From: Marinovum algicola
GTDB taxonomy: Bacteria; Pseudomonadota; Alphaproteobacteria; Rhodobacterales; Rhodobacteraceae
Reading direction: 5' to 3'
DNA length: 64,000 bases
Assembly: GCF_900109145.1 (NCBI RefSeq)
Contig: NZ_FNYY01000017.1
Span: forward strand, 35,337-99,336
The notes beneath the pieces were generated by a model. It saw nothing but the letters and a program-made list of their open reading frames with translations. It was not told the origin of the DNA and did no database searches. The position numbers and the translations under genes are program-made. Each line of letters starts with the position of its first letter. The first letter of the stretch is position 1. This document shows positions 36,669-46,484 of this stretch, piece by piece.

Positions 36669-38201
36669 TCAGCCCAGCATGGTTTCTTCCAGCGTGATGC
36701 CGGAATAGAAGGTCAGCTGCCCGGGCAGGTTGGCAAAGCCCGAAACGCCCGCCTTCATGCCATAACCCTGCGCCCGCCAGGCGAGACCGACCAGCGGCAC
36801 CGTTTCGATCGCGGTGCTTTCCAGCTCGTGGTAGATCGCCTTGCGTTCCTCGGTGTCAAAGGTCGCCCGACCCCTGGCGAAAAGCTCGGTGATTTCCGGC
36901 GTCTGCATGTCATAGCTGCGCACGAACGAGGGCGGCAGCGAGCCGTCAAGCACATTGACCAGCCCGTCGGGGTCGTTGTTGTCGGCGGTGGTGCCCATCA
37001 CGGCAAGGTCGTACTGGCCTTCGTTGCCCTTCTTCACCCGGCTCGACCATTCCGGCAGATCAAGCTGCGCGTTGATGCCCACCATCGAAAGATAGGCCTG
37101 ACAGACCTCGGCGGTGGATTGGTGCATGCCGTATTGCGCCGTCGACAGCATGGTGCAGGAGAAACCGTCGGGATAACCGGCCTCGGCCAGCAGCGCCTTG
37201 GATTTTTCCGGGTCGTAAGACCAGGCGTCGGCCAGGTCGGGGTTGAAGAATTCCGATTTCTCCGCGATCGGCAGATGGGTCAGCGCCCCGCCGCGATCGT
37301 AGAAGGCCGCCGCAACGATATCCTCGCGCTTGATGGCATGGGCCACGGCCTGCCGCACCTTGGGGTTGTCGAACGGCGGCTTGCTGGCGTTGAAGGTCAG
37401 ATACATGAACGGCCCGTCGGTGACATCGAGCCTCAGCGCGTCATTGTCCTCGACCTGCGCCATGGCCTGCCAGGGCACGTATTCGGCAAGATCGACGTCG
37501 CCCGCTTCCAGCGCCGCAACGCGCAGGTTCTCGTCGGCATAGACGATGGCCTCGACCCCGGCGAGCTTCGGCAGCCCGGGCTTGTAATAGCCGTCGAAGG
37601 CCGTGAGGCTCAGCGACACGCCGCGTTCGATGCTGTCGAGCGTGAAGGGCCCGGCGCCGATCTCGGTTTCGGGGCTTTCGCCGGTCTTGATGATCGGCAT
37701 GTGGTAATGCGCGAACCAGCCCGGCAGGGTCGCCAGCGGCTCCGAGGTATGCAGCCGCACGGTGCGGGCGTCGGGCGTCTCGACCTTGGTGATCAGCGAC
37801 ATCTGGCCCTGGCTGAAAGCGGCGCTGTCGGGCTTGGCGACCTCGGCGATGGTATAGGCCACGTCCTCGGCGGTGACCGGCGTGCCGTCGTGCCACTGCG
37901 CCTCGCGCAGGGTGAAGGTCCAGACCCCGGCGTCATCCACCGACCAATCCTCGGCCAGCTCGCCGCGCAGCATGCCGTCGGCTCCGTAGCTCAGAAGCCC
38001 GCGGTGCATCATCAGCTTGATGGTCCCCGCCGCCGTTCCGGCCGAGGTCCAGGCCGCGAGGCTCGGCGGAAAGGTCGACAGCGCAAAGCGCAGCGTGCCG
38101 CCCTCCTGCGCCATCAGCGCGCGCGGGCCGAGGAAGCTCAGCGCCCCGGCGCCTCCGAGTGTCGTGGCGAGAAAGCCGCGGCGGTTCAGTCCATTGGTCA
38201 T
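36669..38201 (-). CDS. Peptide/opine-type ABC transporter binding protein (SBP family 5), Tat-exported
   Basis: This 510-aa family-5 binding protein begins with a twin-arginine signal (NRRGFLATTLGGAGALSFLG) ending near MAQ, then EGGTLRFALSTFPPSL. Core family motifs YTIAEVAKPD and VRQAVAHAIKREDIV are visible. Tat export implies folding before secretion. The start at 38201 was chosen for the signal; an open frame extends about 1 kb upstream inside hyuB but is not coding. Ligand is probably a small peptide or amide that the HyuAB enzymes process (inference). Confidence 0.87.
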   Translation of the reverse strand: MTNGLNRRGFLATTLGGAGALSFLGPRALMAQEGGTLRFALSTFPPSLAAWTSAGTAAGTIKLMMHRGLLSYGADGMLRGELAEDWSVDDAGVWTFTLREAQWHDGTPVTAEDVAYTIAEVAKPDSAAFSQGQMSLITKVETPDARTVRLHTSEPLATLPGWFAHYHMPIIKTGESPETEIGAGPFTLDSIERGVSLSLTAFDGYYKPGLPKLAGVEAIVYADENLRVAALEAGDVDLAEYVPWQAMAQVEDNDALRLDVTDGPFMYLTFNASKPPFDNPKVRQAVAHAIKREDIVAAAFYDRGGALTHLPIAEKSEFFNPDLADAWSYDPEKSKALLAEAGYPDGFSCTMLSTAQYGMHQSTAEVCQAYLSMVGINAQLDLPEWSSRVKKGNEGQYDLAVMGTTADNNDPDGLVNVLDGSLPPSFVRSYDMQTPEITELFARGRATFDTEERKAIYHELESTAIETVPLVGLAWRAQGYGMKAGVSGFANLPGQLTFYSGITLEETMLG

Positions 38202-38269
38202 TGCAGTCTCCTTGTCGGTTGTGGCGGGCTCTTTGCGGCCCTTCGGGTGGGTAAAGGTTCGGGGTCGCG

Positions 38270-39853
38270 TCACTCGGCGGCGACGCGGCGTTCCTCGGGA
38301 TGGCCATAGCCGCCCCCGCCGGGGGTGACCACCTCCAGCCATTCGCCCCGGCGCAGGGCACCCTGGCCGCGATCGAAAGGCGCGGTGCCGGGGCCGGTGG
38401 CATAGCTGCCGTGGCCGCCCTCGCCGCCGCCCGCCAGCCCCCAGGAGCGCGACAGGTTGCGCGAGATATCGACCCGGACAAGGCAATCCTCGGTGGCGCG
38501 GTAGACCCGGCGCAGCCCCATGCCGCCACGCTGGCGGCCGGTCCCCTGCGAGCCGTCGACCAGCTCGTAGCGCTCGAGGATCAGCGGATATTCGACTTCC
38601 AGCGCCTCGACCGGCAGGTTCGATGTATTGGTGGCATGCACATGGATGCCGTCCAGCCCGTCGGCCGCGGGCCGGGCGCCGCCGCCGCCGCCGATGGTCT
38701 CGAGATAGACCCAGTAGGCGCCGGCCTCCGGCCCGCTCTGCCGGGTGCCCGAGAACTGCGCCACCGTGCAGGTCGAATTGGTGCAGGCCGAGACCCGCTC
38801 GGGCGCCGCCTGCGCCAACGCGCCAAGGATCAGATCGGCCACCCGCTGGCAGGTCTGCACCCGCCCGTTGACCGCCGCCGGATGGGCGCAATTGAGGATC
38901 GATCGGTCCGGCGCCGTCACCGTGATCGGCCGCGCCAGCCCGGCATTGGGCAGCACCGTCGGATCGACCACCGATTTCACGATGTAATAGACCGTGGCCA
39001 GAAGCGCGGTGCGCGTCATGTTGATGCCGGCACGGACCTGCGGCGGCGCCTCGAAGGCCAGGGCGATGTCCTCGCCGGAAATGGTCACCGTGACCGCCAG
39101 CGGGATCGGCGCGTCGAAATCGAGATTGTCGAACACATCCTCGAACCGCCACGCCCCGTCCGGCAGCGCCGCCAGGCCGGCGCGCATCTTGCGCTCGGCG
39201 TAGTCCAGCAGCGCCTGCCCCGAGGCCAGCACCGTCTCGGCGCCATAGCGCGCGCACAGCTCCTGAAAGCGCTGCACGCCGACCCGGTTCGCCGCCATCT
39301 GCGCGCGCAGATCCGACAGCCGTTCGCGCGGCACCTGACAGTTCAGCAGGATCAGGTTCTGCACATCCTCCTGCAACACCCCTTCGCGATACAGCCGGAT
39401 CGGCGGGATGCGCAGCCCCTCCTGATAGATATGGGCATGCGCCCGGTCGACGAAATCTGAATGGTGCGCAAGGTTCACCGTCCAGGCCACCAGCCGGCCG
39501 CCATGAAACACCGGCTCGGCCAGCACGATGTCGGGCAGATGGGTGCCGCCGCCCTGATAGGCGTCATTGCCGACAAACACATCGCCGGGGCGGATGCCCG
39601 CCGCGTCATGCAGCGACAGCACCATCGGGATGAAATCGAGGAAACTGCCCAGGTGCACCGGGATATGCTCGGCCTGGCAGAGCGTGCGGCCGGCCCGGTC
39701 GAACAGCGCGGTGGAACAGTCGCGGCGCTCTTTGACGTTGGTGGAATAGGAGGCGCGCACCAGTGCCTCGCCGGTTTCCTCGACGATCGAGGACAGCGCG
39801 GCGCCGATGACCTCGACGGTGATCGGATCGAGCGCGGGGGCGGTGTCGGTCAT
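38270..39853 (-). CDS. hyuB: Hydantoinase B / 5-oxoprolinase subunit B family protein
   Basis: This 527-aa protein has HyuB features: DPITVEVIGAALSSIVEE near the start, SYSTNVKERRDCSTALFD, GDVFVGNDAYQGGGTHLPD, and a C-terminal glycine-rich GGGGYGHP. HyuA and HyuB together perform ATP-dependent ring opening of 5-membered cyclic amides (5-oxoproline, hydantoins, N-methylhydantoin). It overlaps hyuA by 4 nt. The carboxylase/oxoprolinase distinction cannot be made here. Confidence 0.88.
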   Translation of the reverse strand: MTDTAPALDPITVEVIGAALSSIVEETGEALVRASYSTNVKERRDCSTALFDRAGRTLCQAEHIPVHLGSFLDFIPMVLSLHDAAGIRPGDVFVGNDAYQGGGTHLPDIVLAEPVFHGGRLVAWTVNLAHHSDFVDRAHAHIYQEGLRIPPIRLYREGVLQEDVQNLILLNCQVPRERLSDLRAQMAANRVGVQRFQELCARYGAETVLASGQALLDYAERKMRAGLAALPDGAWRFEDVFDNLDFDAPIPLAVTVTISGEDIALAFEAPPQVRAGINMTRTALLATVYYIVKSVVDPTVLPNAGLARPITVTAPDRSILNCAHPAAVNGRVQTCQRVADLILGALAQAAPERVSACTNSTCTVAQFSGTRQSGPEAGAYWVYLETIGGGGGARPAADGLDGIHVHATNTSNLPVEALEVEYPLILERYELVDGSQGTGRQRGGMGLRRVYRATEDCLVRVDISRNLSRSWGLAGGGEGGHGSYATGPGTAPFDRGQGALRRGEWLEVVTPGGGGYGHPEERRVAAE

Positions 39854-41949
39854 TGGCCAAGCTCCAAAATCAGGTTGTCGATTTCGTCGACGTGGGCCGA
39901 AACCCCCGGCGGGATCAATGTGGTGGTGTCCATCTGCTCGACGATGGCCGGCCCGTCAAAACGCATCCCCGGCCGCAGCCGGTCGCGGGCATAAAGCGTG
40001 GTCTCGGTAAAACAGCTGGTTTCCGGATACCAGACCCGGCGCGCGCCGATGATGGCGCGGTCGGCCGCCTCGGGGCCAAGCGCCGCCCGCGGCAGCTCGG
40101 CCTTTTGCACCAGCCCCACCGCCTCGGCGCGGAACGTGACGCAGAAAATGCGCTCCTGCTCCACGGCAAAGCCATACATGCGCCTGTGCGCTTCGGTGAA
40201 GCCCTGGCGCAGCGCCGCCAGTGTCTCGGAGGTGACCGGCCCGGCGGGCAGGTCGATCGACAGCTCGTAATTCTGGCCTTCATAGCGCATGTCGACACGG
40301 CGGGTTAGCCCGCGCTTGTCGGCGGCGATCTCCTCGGCGGCGAACCAGCCCTCGGCCTCGGCCGTGACCGCCGCGGCGGCGGCGCCGATCTCGGCCAGCG
40401 ACGCCTCTTCGAGCGGCATCAGCCGGGTCAGCGGGAATTCCGCCCGCAGATCGGTGAGCAGCAGCCCCATGGCGCAGAGCGTGCCCGGCGTGCGCGGGAT
40501 CAACACGCGCGGCATGCCCAGCTCCTGCGCCAGACGCACCGCGTGCAGCGGCCCGGCGCCGCCAAAGGCCATCAGCGCATAGACCCGCGGATCGTGGCCG
40601 CGCTGCACCGAGATCACCCGGATCGCCTTGGCCATGTTGGCGGTCACCACCGAGATGATGCCTTGGGCGGTGGCCATGGTGTCCATGCCCAGCCGTTCGG
40701 CCATGCGGTCGATGGCGGCCAGGGCGAGATCGCGGCGCACCTCCATGCGGCCGCCCAGCAGATGCGTCGGATTGAGCACCTGCAACACGATATTGGCGTC
40801 GGTCACCGTCGGCTCCGCCCCGCCGCGCCCGTAGCAGACCGGGCCGGGATCGGCGCCGGCGCTGTCGGGGCCGACCTTGAGCAGCCCGCCGGCGTCGATC
40901 CGCGCGATCGAGCCGCCACCGGCGCCGACGGTGTGAATGTCGAGCATCGGCGCCTTGATCGGATAGCCGTGCACCTGGCTTTCATGGGTCCGCGCGGTCT
41001 GCCCACCGGCCATCAGCGCCACATCCGACGAGGTGCCGCCCATGTCAAAAGTGATGATGTCGGGCGCGCCGGCCGCCGCACCGATCACCTGCGCCGCCAC
41101 CACGCCGGTCGACGGCCCCGAGAGCACTGCCCGCACCGGCGTCTCCGCCGCCACCTCGAAACGCACCACGCCGCCGTTCGACTGGGTCAGATGCGGCGGC
41201 ACTGTCAGACCGAGATTGTCCAGCCGCGGTGTCAGGCGGCGGATATAGCGCTGCATGATCGGCCCGAGATAGGCATTCACCGTCGCGGTCGAAAGCCGTT
41301 CGAATTCGCGAAACTCCGGTGCGATCTCATGGCTGGCGCAGAGAAAGACCCCGGGCAGCTCCTGTTCGAGGATCGCCCGGGCGCGCTGTTCATGCGCCGG
41401 GTTGACGAAGGCATAAAGAAAGCAGATCGCCACCGCTTCGACCCCTGCCGCGCGCAGCCCGGCCCCGGCCCGGCGCACCGCGTCCTCGTCAAGCGCGGTC
41501 TCGACACTGCCGTCGTGCAGCAGCCGCTCTGGCACTTCGAACCGCAGCGCCCGCGGCACCAGCGTCTGCGGTTTGTCGGCAAAGATGTCGTAGAGATCCG
41601 GGCGTTTCTGGCGGCCGATCTCCAGCAGATCGCGAAAGCCGGCGGTGGTCAAAAGCCCGACGCGGGCGCCGCGATGGGTGATCAGCGCATTGGTCGCCAC
41701 CGTGGTGCCATGGCCGAGATAGGCCACCGCGGCCGCCGGATCGGTCTCGGCGCCGGCGCATTCGCGCATCGCCTCCTCGACGCCACGGGCAATGCCGCGC
41801 GACGGATCATCGGGGGTCGAAGACACCTTCCAGACGTCCATCTTGCCCGAGGTCTCGTCGAACAGGCAGATATCGGTAAAGGTGCCGCCCGAATCCACCC
41901 CGACGCGCCATTGCGCCAGACCATCCGCCGTGTCGGTAACATCCTTCAT
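39850..41949 (-). CDS. hyuA: Hydantoinase A / 5-oxoprolinase subunit A family protein
   Basis: This 699-aa protein carries the HyuA ATP-grasp-like N-terminal motif GVDSGGTFTDICLFDE (residues 16-31), the central DMGGTSSDVALM and GAGGGSIARIDAGG loops, and the C-terminal RMYGFAVEQE. It binds ATP and acts with HyuB. The start at 41949 was chosen because the family's first motif begins 15 residues in; further open frame upstream has no family similarity. It is first gene of an eight-gene operon with a 494-nt leader/promoter region. Confidence 0.88.
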   Translation of the reverse strand: MKDVTDTADGLAQWRVGVDSGGTFTDICLFDETSGKMDVWKVSSTPDDPSRGIARGVEEAMRECAGAETDPAAAVAYLGHGTTVATNALITHRGARVGLLTTAGFRDLLEIGRQKRPDLYDIFADKPQTLVPRALRFEVPERLLHDGSVETALDEDAVRRAGAGLRAAGVEAVAICFLYAFVNPAHEQRARAILEQELPGVFLCASHEIAPEFREFERLSTATVNAYLGPIMQRYIRRLTPRLDNLGLTVPPHLTQSNGGVVRFEVAAETPVRAVLSGPSTGVVAAQVIGAAAGAPDIITFDMGGTSSDVALMAGGQTARTHESQVHGYPIKAPMLDIHTVGAGGGSIARIDAGGLLKVGPDSAGADPGPVCYGRGGAEPTVTDANIVLQVLNPTHLLGGRMEVRRDLALAAIDRMAERLGMDTMATAQGIISVVTANMAKAIRVISVQRGHDPRVYALMAFGGAGPLHAVRLAQELGMPRVLIPRTPGTLCAMGLLLTDLRAEFPLTRLMPLEEASLAEIGAAAAAVTAEAEGWFAAEEIAADKRGLTRRVDMRYEGQNYELSIDLPAGPVTSETLAALRQGFTEAHRRMYGFAVEQERIFCVTFRAEAVGLVQKAELPRAALGPEAADRAIIGARRVWYPETSCFTETTLYARDRLRPGMRFDGPAIVEQMDTTTLIPPGVSAHVDEIDNLILELGQ

Positions 41950-42443
41950 TTTCGCGCTTTCCCTGCTCTGCACTCTGCGATAGGCACCGGCTCGACCCGG
42001 CCGGAGGCATTTGGCCCCCTGCCCGCTCCGCCCGGAACGGCCCGGATCAGACCGGCCGAACCCGGCGCGGTGGCCTGGGGTCATCGGACACGCGGAACCC
42101 CCGCGCCGTCCAATCCAAAACTTTTGTGACAGGGAAAAAAAAGTCTATCGAGGGCAGGCCAGACCGGCGCCGCCCAATCCGCAGGCACTTGAAAAGCCTG
42201 GGCCTTTTTCGGGGCGCCGGGCATGCCGCCGCGCGCGGATCACCGGGAATTTGCCCGCAAGAGCACCCCGGATCCGACGCGCAAAGATCCACCGTTGCCG
42301 GCCAACCGCCGACGAAGGGCGGGGAAGCAACCCGCCGGCGGCCGCCGGGCCACGGTCCGAAACGGGCCGAAGCGGCGCCGCGATCCCGGCTCCACCGCGC
42401 CGGTCCGAACTTCGCTCAGGCCTCGCCCATCCGGGCCGCCGGC
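41950..42443. other. Intergenic region upstream of hyuA, downstream of TRAP dctM
   Basis: No convincing gene was found in these 494 bases. They hold the shared element at 42103-42119, an odd palindrome CAAAA-C-TTTTG (42116-42126) and a poly-A/T stretch (about 42133-42142). A weak hairpin (AAAAG-N7-CTTTT, about 42192-42208) is also present. Part probably serves as promoter of the hyuA operon. Confidence 0.5.
42103..42119 (-). promoter_or_regulatory. Shared 17-bp upstream element, copy 2
   Basis: The minus strand reads TTTGGATTGGACGGCGC, matching 30704-30720 at 16 of 17 bases. It lies 153 nt upstream of hyuA and overlaps the small palindrome at 42116-42126. Confidence 0.5.
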
Positions 42444-43721
42444 TCAGCGATAGACCGCATTCGGCAGCCAGAGCGCGATGCCGGGGATGAAGGTGATCAG
42501 CAGCAGCACGATCACCAGCGGCACGAGAAAGGGCATCGTGGCCCGCACACATCGCTCGAAACGCACGCCCGAAACCTCGGCCAGGACAAAGAGCACCATG
42601 CCCACCGGCGGCGTCAGCAGCCCCAGCATCAGGTTCAGGATCAGCAGGATCCCCAGGTGCACCGGGTCGATTCCGGCGCTCAATGCGATCGGCATGAGCA
42701 CCGGCACGAGGATGGTGATCGCCGCGATGGTCTCCATGAACAACCCGATCAACAGGACGATCCCCATCATGATCAACAGCAGGATCTGCGTGTTGTCGGT
42801 GATGCCCAGAAGTGCCGCGCCCAGCTTGGTCGCCACCTGCTCCGAGGTCAGGATCCAGGCAAAGACCGCCGCCGAGGCGATGATCATCAGGATCGCGGCC
42901 GAGGTGATGATCGTGTCCATTGACACCCGCACCAGGTGCCGCCAGTTCAGTGAACGATAGACCAGGAGGCCCAGCACCAGCGCATAGCAGACGGCGGCCA
43001 CCGCGGCCTCGGTCGGGGTAAAGACGCCGGTGGCAATGCCGCCGACGATGATCACCGGGGTCAGCAGCGGCAGAAAGGCCTGCTTGAAGGTCTCCCAGAT
43101 GCGGCAGGCGCTGATCCGGCCGTCGCGCGGATAGCCGCGCTTCCACGAATACCATGCCACCATGACCATCAGCGACACCGCCATCAGCAGCCCCGGCACC
43201 AGACCGGCCGCGAACAGCTCGCCAATCGAGACCGAGGCCATGACGCCATAGATCACCAGCGGCAGCGAAGGCGGAATGATCGGGCCGATGGTCGATGAGG
43301 CGGCGGTGACCCCGACCGAGAAATCGGTGTCATAGCCGCTTTCGCGCATGGCCTTGATCTCGACATTGCCAAGCCCGCCGGCATCGGCCACCGCGGCCCC
43401 CGACATGCCGGCAAAGATCACGCTGGCCCCGACGTTCACATGCCCCAGCCCACCGGGCAGCCAGCCCACCAGCGACCGGGCAAAGGCAAAGATCTTGGTG
43501 GTGATGCCGCCGGTGTTCATCAGATGCCCGGCAAGGATAAAGAACGGAATGGCCAGCAGCGGAAAACTGTCGATGCCGCCGATCATCCGGTGGATCAACA
43601 GCACATCGGGCAGCCCCTTGATCATGATATAGGCCAGCGAGGCGCCGCCCAGGGCGACCGCGACCGGCACGCCCAGGATCAGGAAGACGGCGAGCAGGAT
43701 GAAAAGCACGGTCAGAGCCAT
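42444..43721 (-). CDS. dctM: TRAP transporter large permease (DctM), second system
   Basis: This 425-aa permease has the DctM motifs FFILAGHLMNTGGITTKIFAFA, VIFAGMSGAAVADAGGLGN and GPIIPPSLPLVIYGV. The start at 43721 begins the first hydrophobic span; 70 open codons upstream lie inside dctQ and are not coding. It leaves 1 nt after the dctQ stop. It completes the TRAP system encoded behind the mandelate-racemase-family gene. Confidence 0.9.
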   Translation of the reverse strand: MALTVLFILLAVFLILGVPVAVALGGASLAYIMIKGLPDVLLIHRMIGGIDSFPLLAIPFFILAGHLMNTGGITTKIFAFARSLVGWLPGGLGHVNVGASVIFAGMSGAAVADAGGLGNVEIKAMRESGYDTDFSVGVTAASSTIGPIIPPSLPLVIYGVMASVSIGELFAAGLVPGLLMAVSLMVMVAWYSWKRGYPRDGRISACRIWETFKQAFLPLLTPVIIVGGIATGVFTPTEAAVAAVCYALVLGLLVYRSLNWRHLVRVSMDTIITSAAILMIIASAAVFAWILTSEQVATKLGAALLGITDNTQILLLIMMGIVLLIGLFMETIAAITILVPVLMPIALSAGIDPVHLGILLILNLMLGLLTPPVGMVLFVLAEVSGVRFERCVRATMPFLVPLVIVLLLITFIPGIALWLPNAVYR

Positions 43722-43722
43722 G

Positions 43723-44277
43723 TCAGGTGTCCTCCGAGATGAACGGGAGCTTGGCGGCGGCGATGTCCTGCGCCGGGCGCCGCGCCTGCCGCACCAGGAT
43801 GACGGCGGAAAGACCCGCCATGCCGGCGCAGCCCAGGGCGACGGCGTAATAAAGATAGGCCTTGGGCATCTGCACCGAGACCATGCTGGAATTGGTCCGC
43901 TGCGCCAGCTCCACACCAAGCCAGCCGGCATAGCCCCAAAAGACCGTCACCAGCGCCTCGACCCCCAGAACCACCGGCTTGATCACCCTCGGCGCCATGT
44001 AGTGATAGGCAAATTCGAGAAAGATATGCTTGCCCAGGCGAACACAGGTCACGCCCCCCAGAAAGCCCAGCAAGATCAGGAAATAGCGCGCGATCTCTTC
44101 GGTCCAGCCGAGGCTGTCGTTCAACACGTAGCGGGTGAAGAATTGCAGCGCGACAATCACGAACAGGATCGCAAAGACGAGCAATACGGGGATGTCCATC
44201 CAGCTGACATCCGAAATATCGTCGGTGACTTCCTCCGCCTCGCCGATCAGCGCGTCGATCTGGTCTTTCCGGGTCAT
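43723..44277 (-). CDS. dctQ: TRAP transporter small permease (DctQ), second system
   Basis: This 184-aa protein has four predicted spans (about 30-50, 65-85, 108-128, 145-165) and the DctQ-like segment WTEEIARYFLILLGFLGGV. An extended acidic N-terminus (DALIGEAEEVTDDISD) precedes the first span. It is separated from the binding-protein gene by a strong stem-loop. Confidence 0.87.
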   Translation of the reverse strand: MTRKDQIDALIGEAEEVTDDISDVSWMDIPVLLVFAILFVIVALQFFTRYVLNDSLGWTEEIARYFLILLGFLGGVTCVRLGKHIFLEFAYHYMAPRVIKPVVLGVEALVTVFWGYAGWLGVELAQRTNSSMVSVQMPKAYLYYAVALGCAGMAGLSAVILVRQARRPAQDIAAAKLPFISEDT

Positions 44278-44297
44278 CGGGTCCTCCTCCCTGGGGT

Positions 44298-44327
44298 GCC
44301 GCGGCCCGGCAAGCCTCGGGCCGCGGC
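44298..44327 (-). promoter_or_regulatory. GC-rich stem-loop between dctP and dctQ
   Basis: GCCGCGGCCCG (44298-44308) pairs perfectly with CGGGCCGCGGC (44317-44327), an 11-bp stem with an 8-nt loop, directly after dctP. No T-run follows. Same placement as the hairpins after ugpB, phnD and the inositol binding-protein gene. Confidence 0.7.
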
Positions 44328-44343
44328 GGCGTGCGATCTCGCC

Positions 44344-45324
44344 TTACTCGGCGTCCGGCACCGCCTGCAAGCGCTCGTAAAGCTCGGTCGGGAACGGCTG
44401 ATCGCCATTGGTCAGCGCCGGCGCCACGGCGGCGATAAAGGGCGCGCGGTCCACCTCGTTGACGGTGACCCCCTCGCCCCGGAACCAGTCGGCCAGCTCG
44501 GTCTCGGCCTGCACGATGGCGGCGGTGGCGTCGTCGGCGGTTTCCTTCAGCACCTCGTCCAGGATCTGCCGGTCCTCGTCCGACAGCATCCCCAGCCGGA
44601 AGCCGGACACCACGGTATAGGTCGAGTTGATGATGTGGCCGGTCAGGCTGATGTCGCTCTGCACCTCGTGAAAACGCTTGGCCTTGATCGTGGTCAGCGG
44701 GTTTTCCTGGGCATCCACCACGCCCTGTTGCAGCGCCAGATAGACCTCGGCAAAGGCCAGCGGTGTCGGGTTGGCCCCGACGGCGGCCGGAAACAGCATA
44801 TAGGCCGGCGCGCCGGGCACGCGGATTTTCAGGTCCTGCATGTCCTCGGGCGTCAGGATCGGCTTGTTGGCGGTCACGTGGCGCGAGCCGTAATAGCTGA
44901 CCGCCGCGATCTCGTTGCCGCCGGTGGCATCGGCGTAGCCCCGGGCCACCTCGGCAAAGACGTCACTGCCGAAATAGGCTTTCCAGTGATCGAGATTGCG
45001 CAGGGTAAAGGGGAAATCGGTCATCGAGGCCGGGCCATAGAACGACCCCGCAAAGCCGGCGCCGGTATAGATGATATCGACGGTGCCCAGCGACAGGCCT
45101 TCGTTCAGGTCGGTCTCCTTGCCCAGCGACGAGGCCGGGAAAACCTCGATCGAATGGCGGCCTTCGGTGCGCTCCTCGAACAGCTCCGCGGCCTTTTCGG
45201 CGGCGGCCTGCAACGGGTGGCCGACTTCGTAGACATGCGCGAACTTCAGCACATCGGCAAAGGCGGCGCTGCCCATCAGGCTCGCGGCCAGGGCAACGGG
45301 CCCCATGACATTGGTGATCTTCAT
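44344..45324 (-). CDS. dctP: TRAP transporter periplasmic binding protein (DctP), second system
   Basis: This 326-aa exported protein has a signal peptide (ending about SAAFA, residue 23), then DVLKFAHVYEVGHPLQAAAE. It has the conserved arginine loop MQDLKIRVPGAPAY and the EVYLALQQGVVDAQENPLTT segment. The start at 45324 marks the signal onset. It sits 41 nt behind the mandelate-racemase-family gene, so its ligand is probably the acid sugar or related hydroxy acid that enzyme acts on (inference). Confidence 0.88.
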   Translation of the reverse strand: MKITNVMGPVALAASLMGSAAFADVLKFAHVYEVGHPLQAAAEKAAELFEERTEGRHSIEVFPASSLGKETDLNEGLSLGTVDIIYTGAGFAGSFYGPASMTDFPFTLRNLDHWKAYFGSDVFAEVARGYADATGGNEIAAVSYYGSRHVTANKPILTPEDMQDLKIRVPGAPAYMLFPAAVGANPTPLAFAEVYLALQQGVVDAQENPLTTIKAKRFHEVQSDISLTGHIINSTYTVVSGFRLGMLSDEDRQILDEVLKETADDATAAIVQAETELADWFRGEGVTVNEVDRAPFIAAVAPALTNGDQPFPTELYERLQAVPDAE

Positions 45325-45365
45325 TTCTCTCCTCCGGAATTTCATGGTTTGGGGTGGGTGCAACG

Positions 45366-46463
45366 TCAGGCCGCCACATCGTTGGCGCGGCGCAGCTTGT
45401 CCCAGTCGAATTCGACACCGATGCCCGGCGTCGAAGGCGCAACGGCCCGGCGGTTTTCAAGCACCAGTGGCCGGTGGGTGTATTCGTCGATTGGAAAACT
45501 GTGCACCTCGATCCAGCCGGCATTGGGCCGGGCGGAAACAAGGCTGACGTGAAGCTCCTGCATGCCGTGGCTACAGACCGGGATACCGGCCTCGCGCGCC
45601 ATCTCGGCGACCTGCAACCAGCCGGTGATGCCCCGGCAGTTCGAGGCGTCGGGCTGGATGAAGGCCAGTTTCGAATTCTCGAAGGCGTGGCGGAATTCCT
45701 GTGCGGTATGCAGGTTCTCGCCCATCGCCAGCGGGCAGCCGGTGGTCTCGGCGATGTGGCCATAGCCGACATAATCGTCCGGCTCGATGGGCTCTTCGAA
45801 CCAGGTGATATCCAGCTCCATGAACCCACGTGCCGCCGCGATGGCCTGATCGACCGTCATCGCGTAATTGGCGTCGACCATGAAGTCGATATCCGGCCCG
45901 ATCAGCGCGCGCACCGCGCGGGCGCGGGCCAGGTCTTCGGCCAGATCGGGCTTGCCGACCTTGATCTTGACGCCATCGAACCCCTGATCGAGATAGCCCT
46001 GTACGCTGGCCAGAAGCCTGTCCTGCGAATAGTTCAGATCGATCCCGCCGCGATAGGCCCGGCACCGGTCCGAGGCGCCGCCGGCCACCTTCCACAGCGG
46101 CTGGCCCAGTTCGCGGCACCTGGCGTCCCAGAGCGAGATATCGATTGCGGCGATGGCAAAGCTGTCGATGCCGCCGCGGCCGACATAATGGATGTGCCGG
46201 CCCATCGCGGCATTCAGCGCTTCGATGTCACCGGCCTCTTGCCCGGTCAGCCATCCCGCGAAATCGTGCTCGATCATGGCAAGGATCGCGTGGCCGCCCT
46301 TGCCGCCGGTATAGGTATAGCCAGTCCCGCGGCTGCCATTGTCCAGCCGGACCTGCACGATCACCAGTTCGAAATGGGTATGATCCCCATGCATGGCATC
46401 GCTGAGAACCTCTGCCAGCGGCAAGGTGAACAATTCGGCGGTGACGGCTTCTATCTTGGGCAT
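45366..46463 (-). CDS. Mandelate racemase / muconate lactonizing enzyme family (enolase superfamily) dehydratase or racemase
   Basis: This 365-aa enzyme shows the enolase-superfamily catalytic set: KIKVGKP (the KxK acid/base pair), metal ligands in FMVDANYAM (Asp), ITWFEEPIE (Glu) and [10 protein letters not shown] (Glu), and the opposite-face His in [11 protein letters not shown] Lys/Lys-Asp/Glu/Glu-His layout fits the mandelate-racemase subgroup, mostly sugar-acid dehydratases or racemases. The start at 46463 is supported by AGGAGG 10-15 nt upstream. It leads the TRAP operon and has a GntR-type operator just before it. Confidence 0.87.
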   Translation of the reverse strand: MPKIEAVTAELFTLPLAEVLSDAMHGDHTHFELVIVQVRLDNGSRGTGYTYTGGKGGHAILAMIEHDFAGWLTGQEAGDIEALNAAMGRHIHYVGRGGIDSFAIAAIDISLWDARCRELGQPLWKVAGGASDRCRAYRGGIDLNYSQDRLLASVQGYLDQGFDGVKIKVGKPDLAEDLARARAVRALIGPDIDFMVDANYAMTVDQAIAAARGFMELDITWFEEPIEPDDYVGYGHIAETTGCPLAMGENLHTAQEFRHAFENSKLAFIQPDASNCRGITGWLQVAEMAREAGIPVCSHGMQELHVSLVSARPNAGWIEVHSFPIDEYTHRPLVLENRRAVAPSTPGIGVEFDWDKLRRANDVAA

Positions 46464-46484
46464 GTACCTGGCTCCTCCTGTCAT

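Noticed and set aside
42144..42443. A small gene in the hyuA-dctM gap
   Set aside because: Several short frames exist on both strands but none has a ribosome-binding site, family motif or non-shadow composition.
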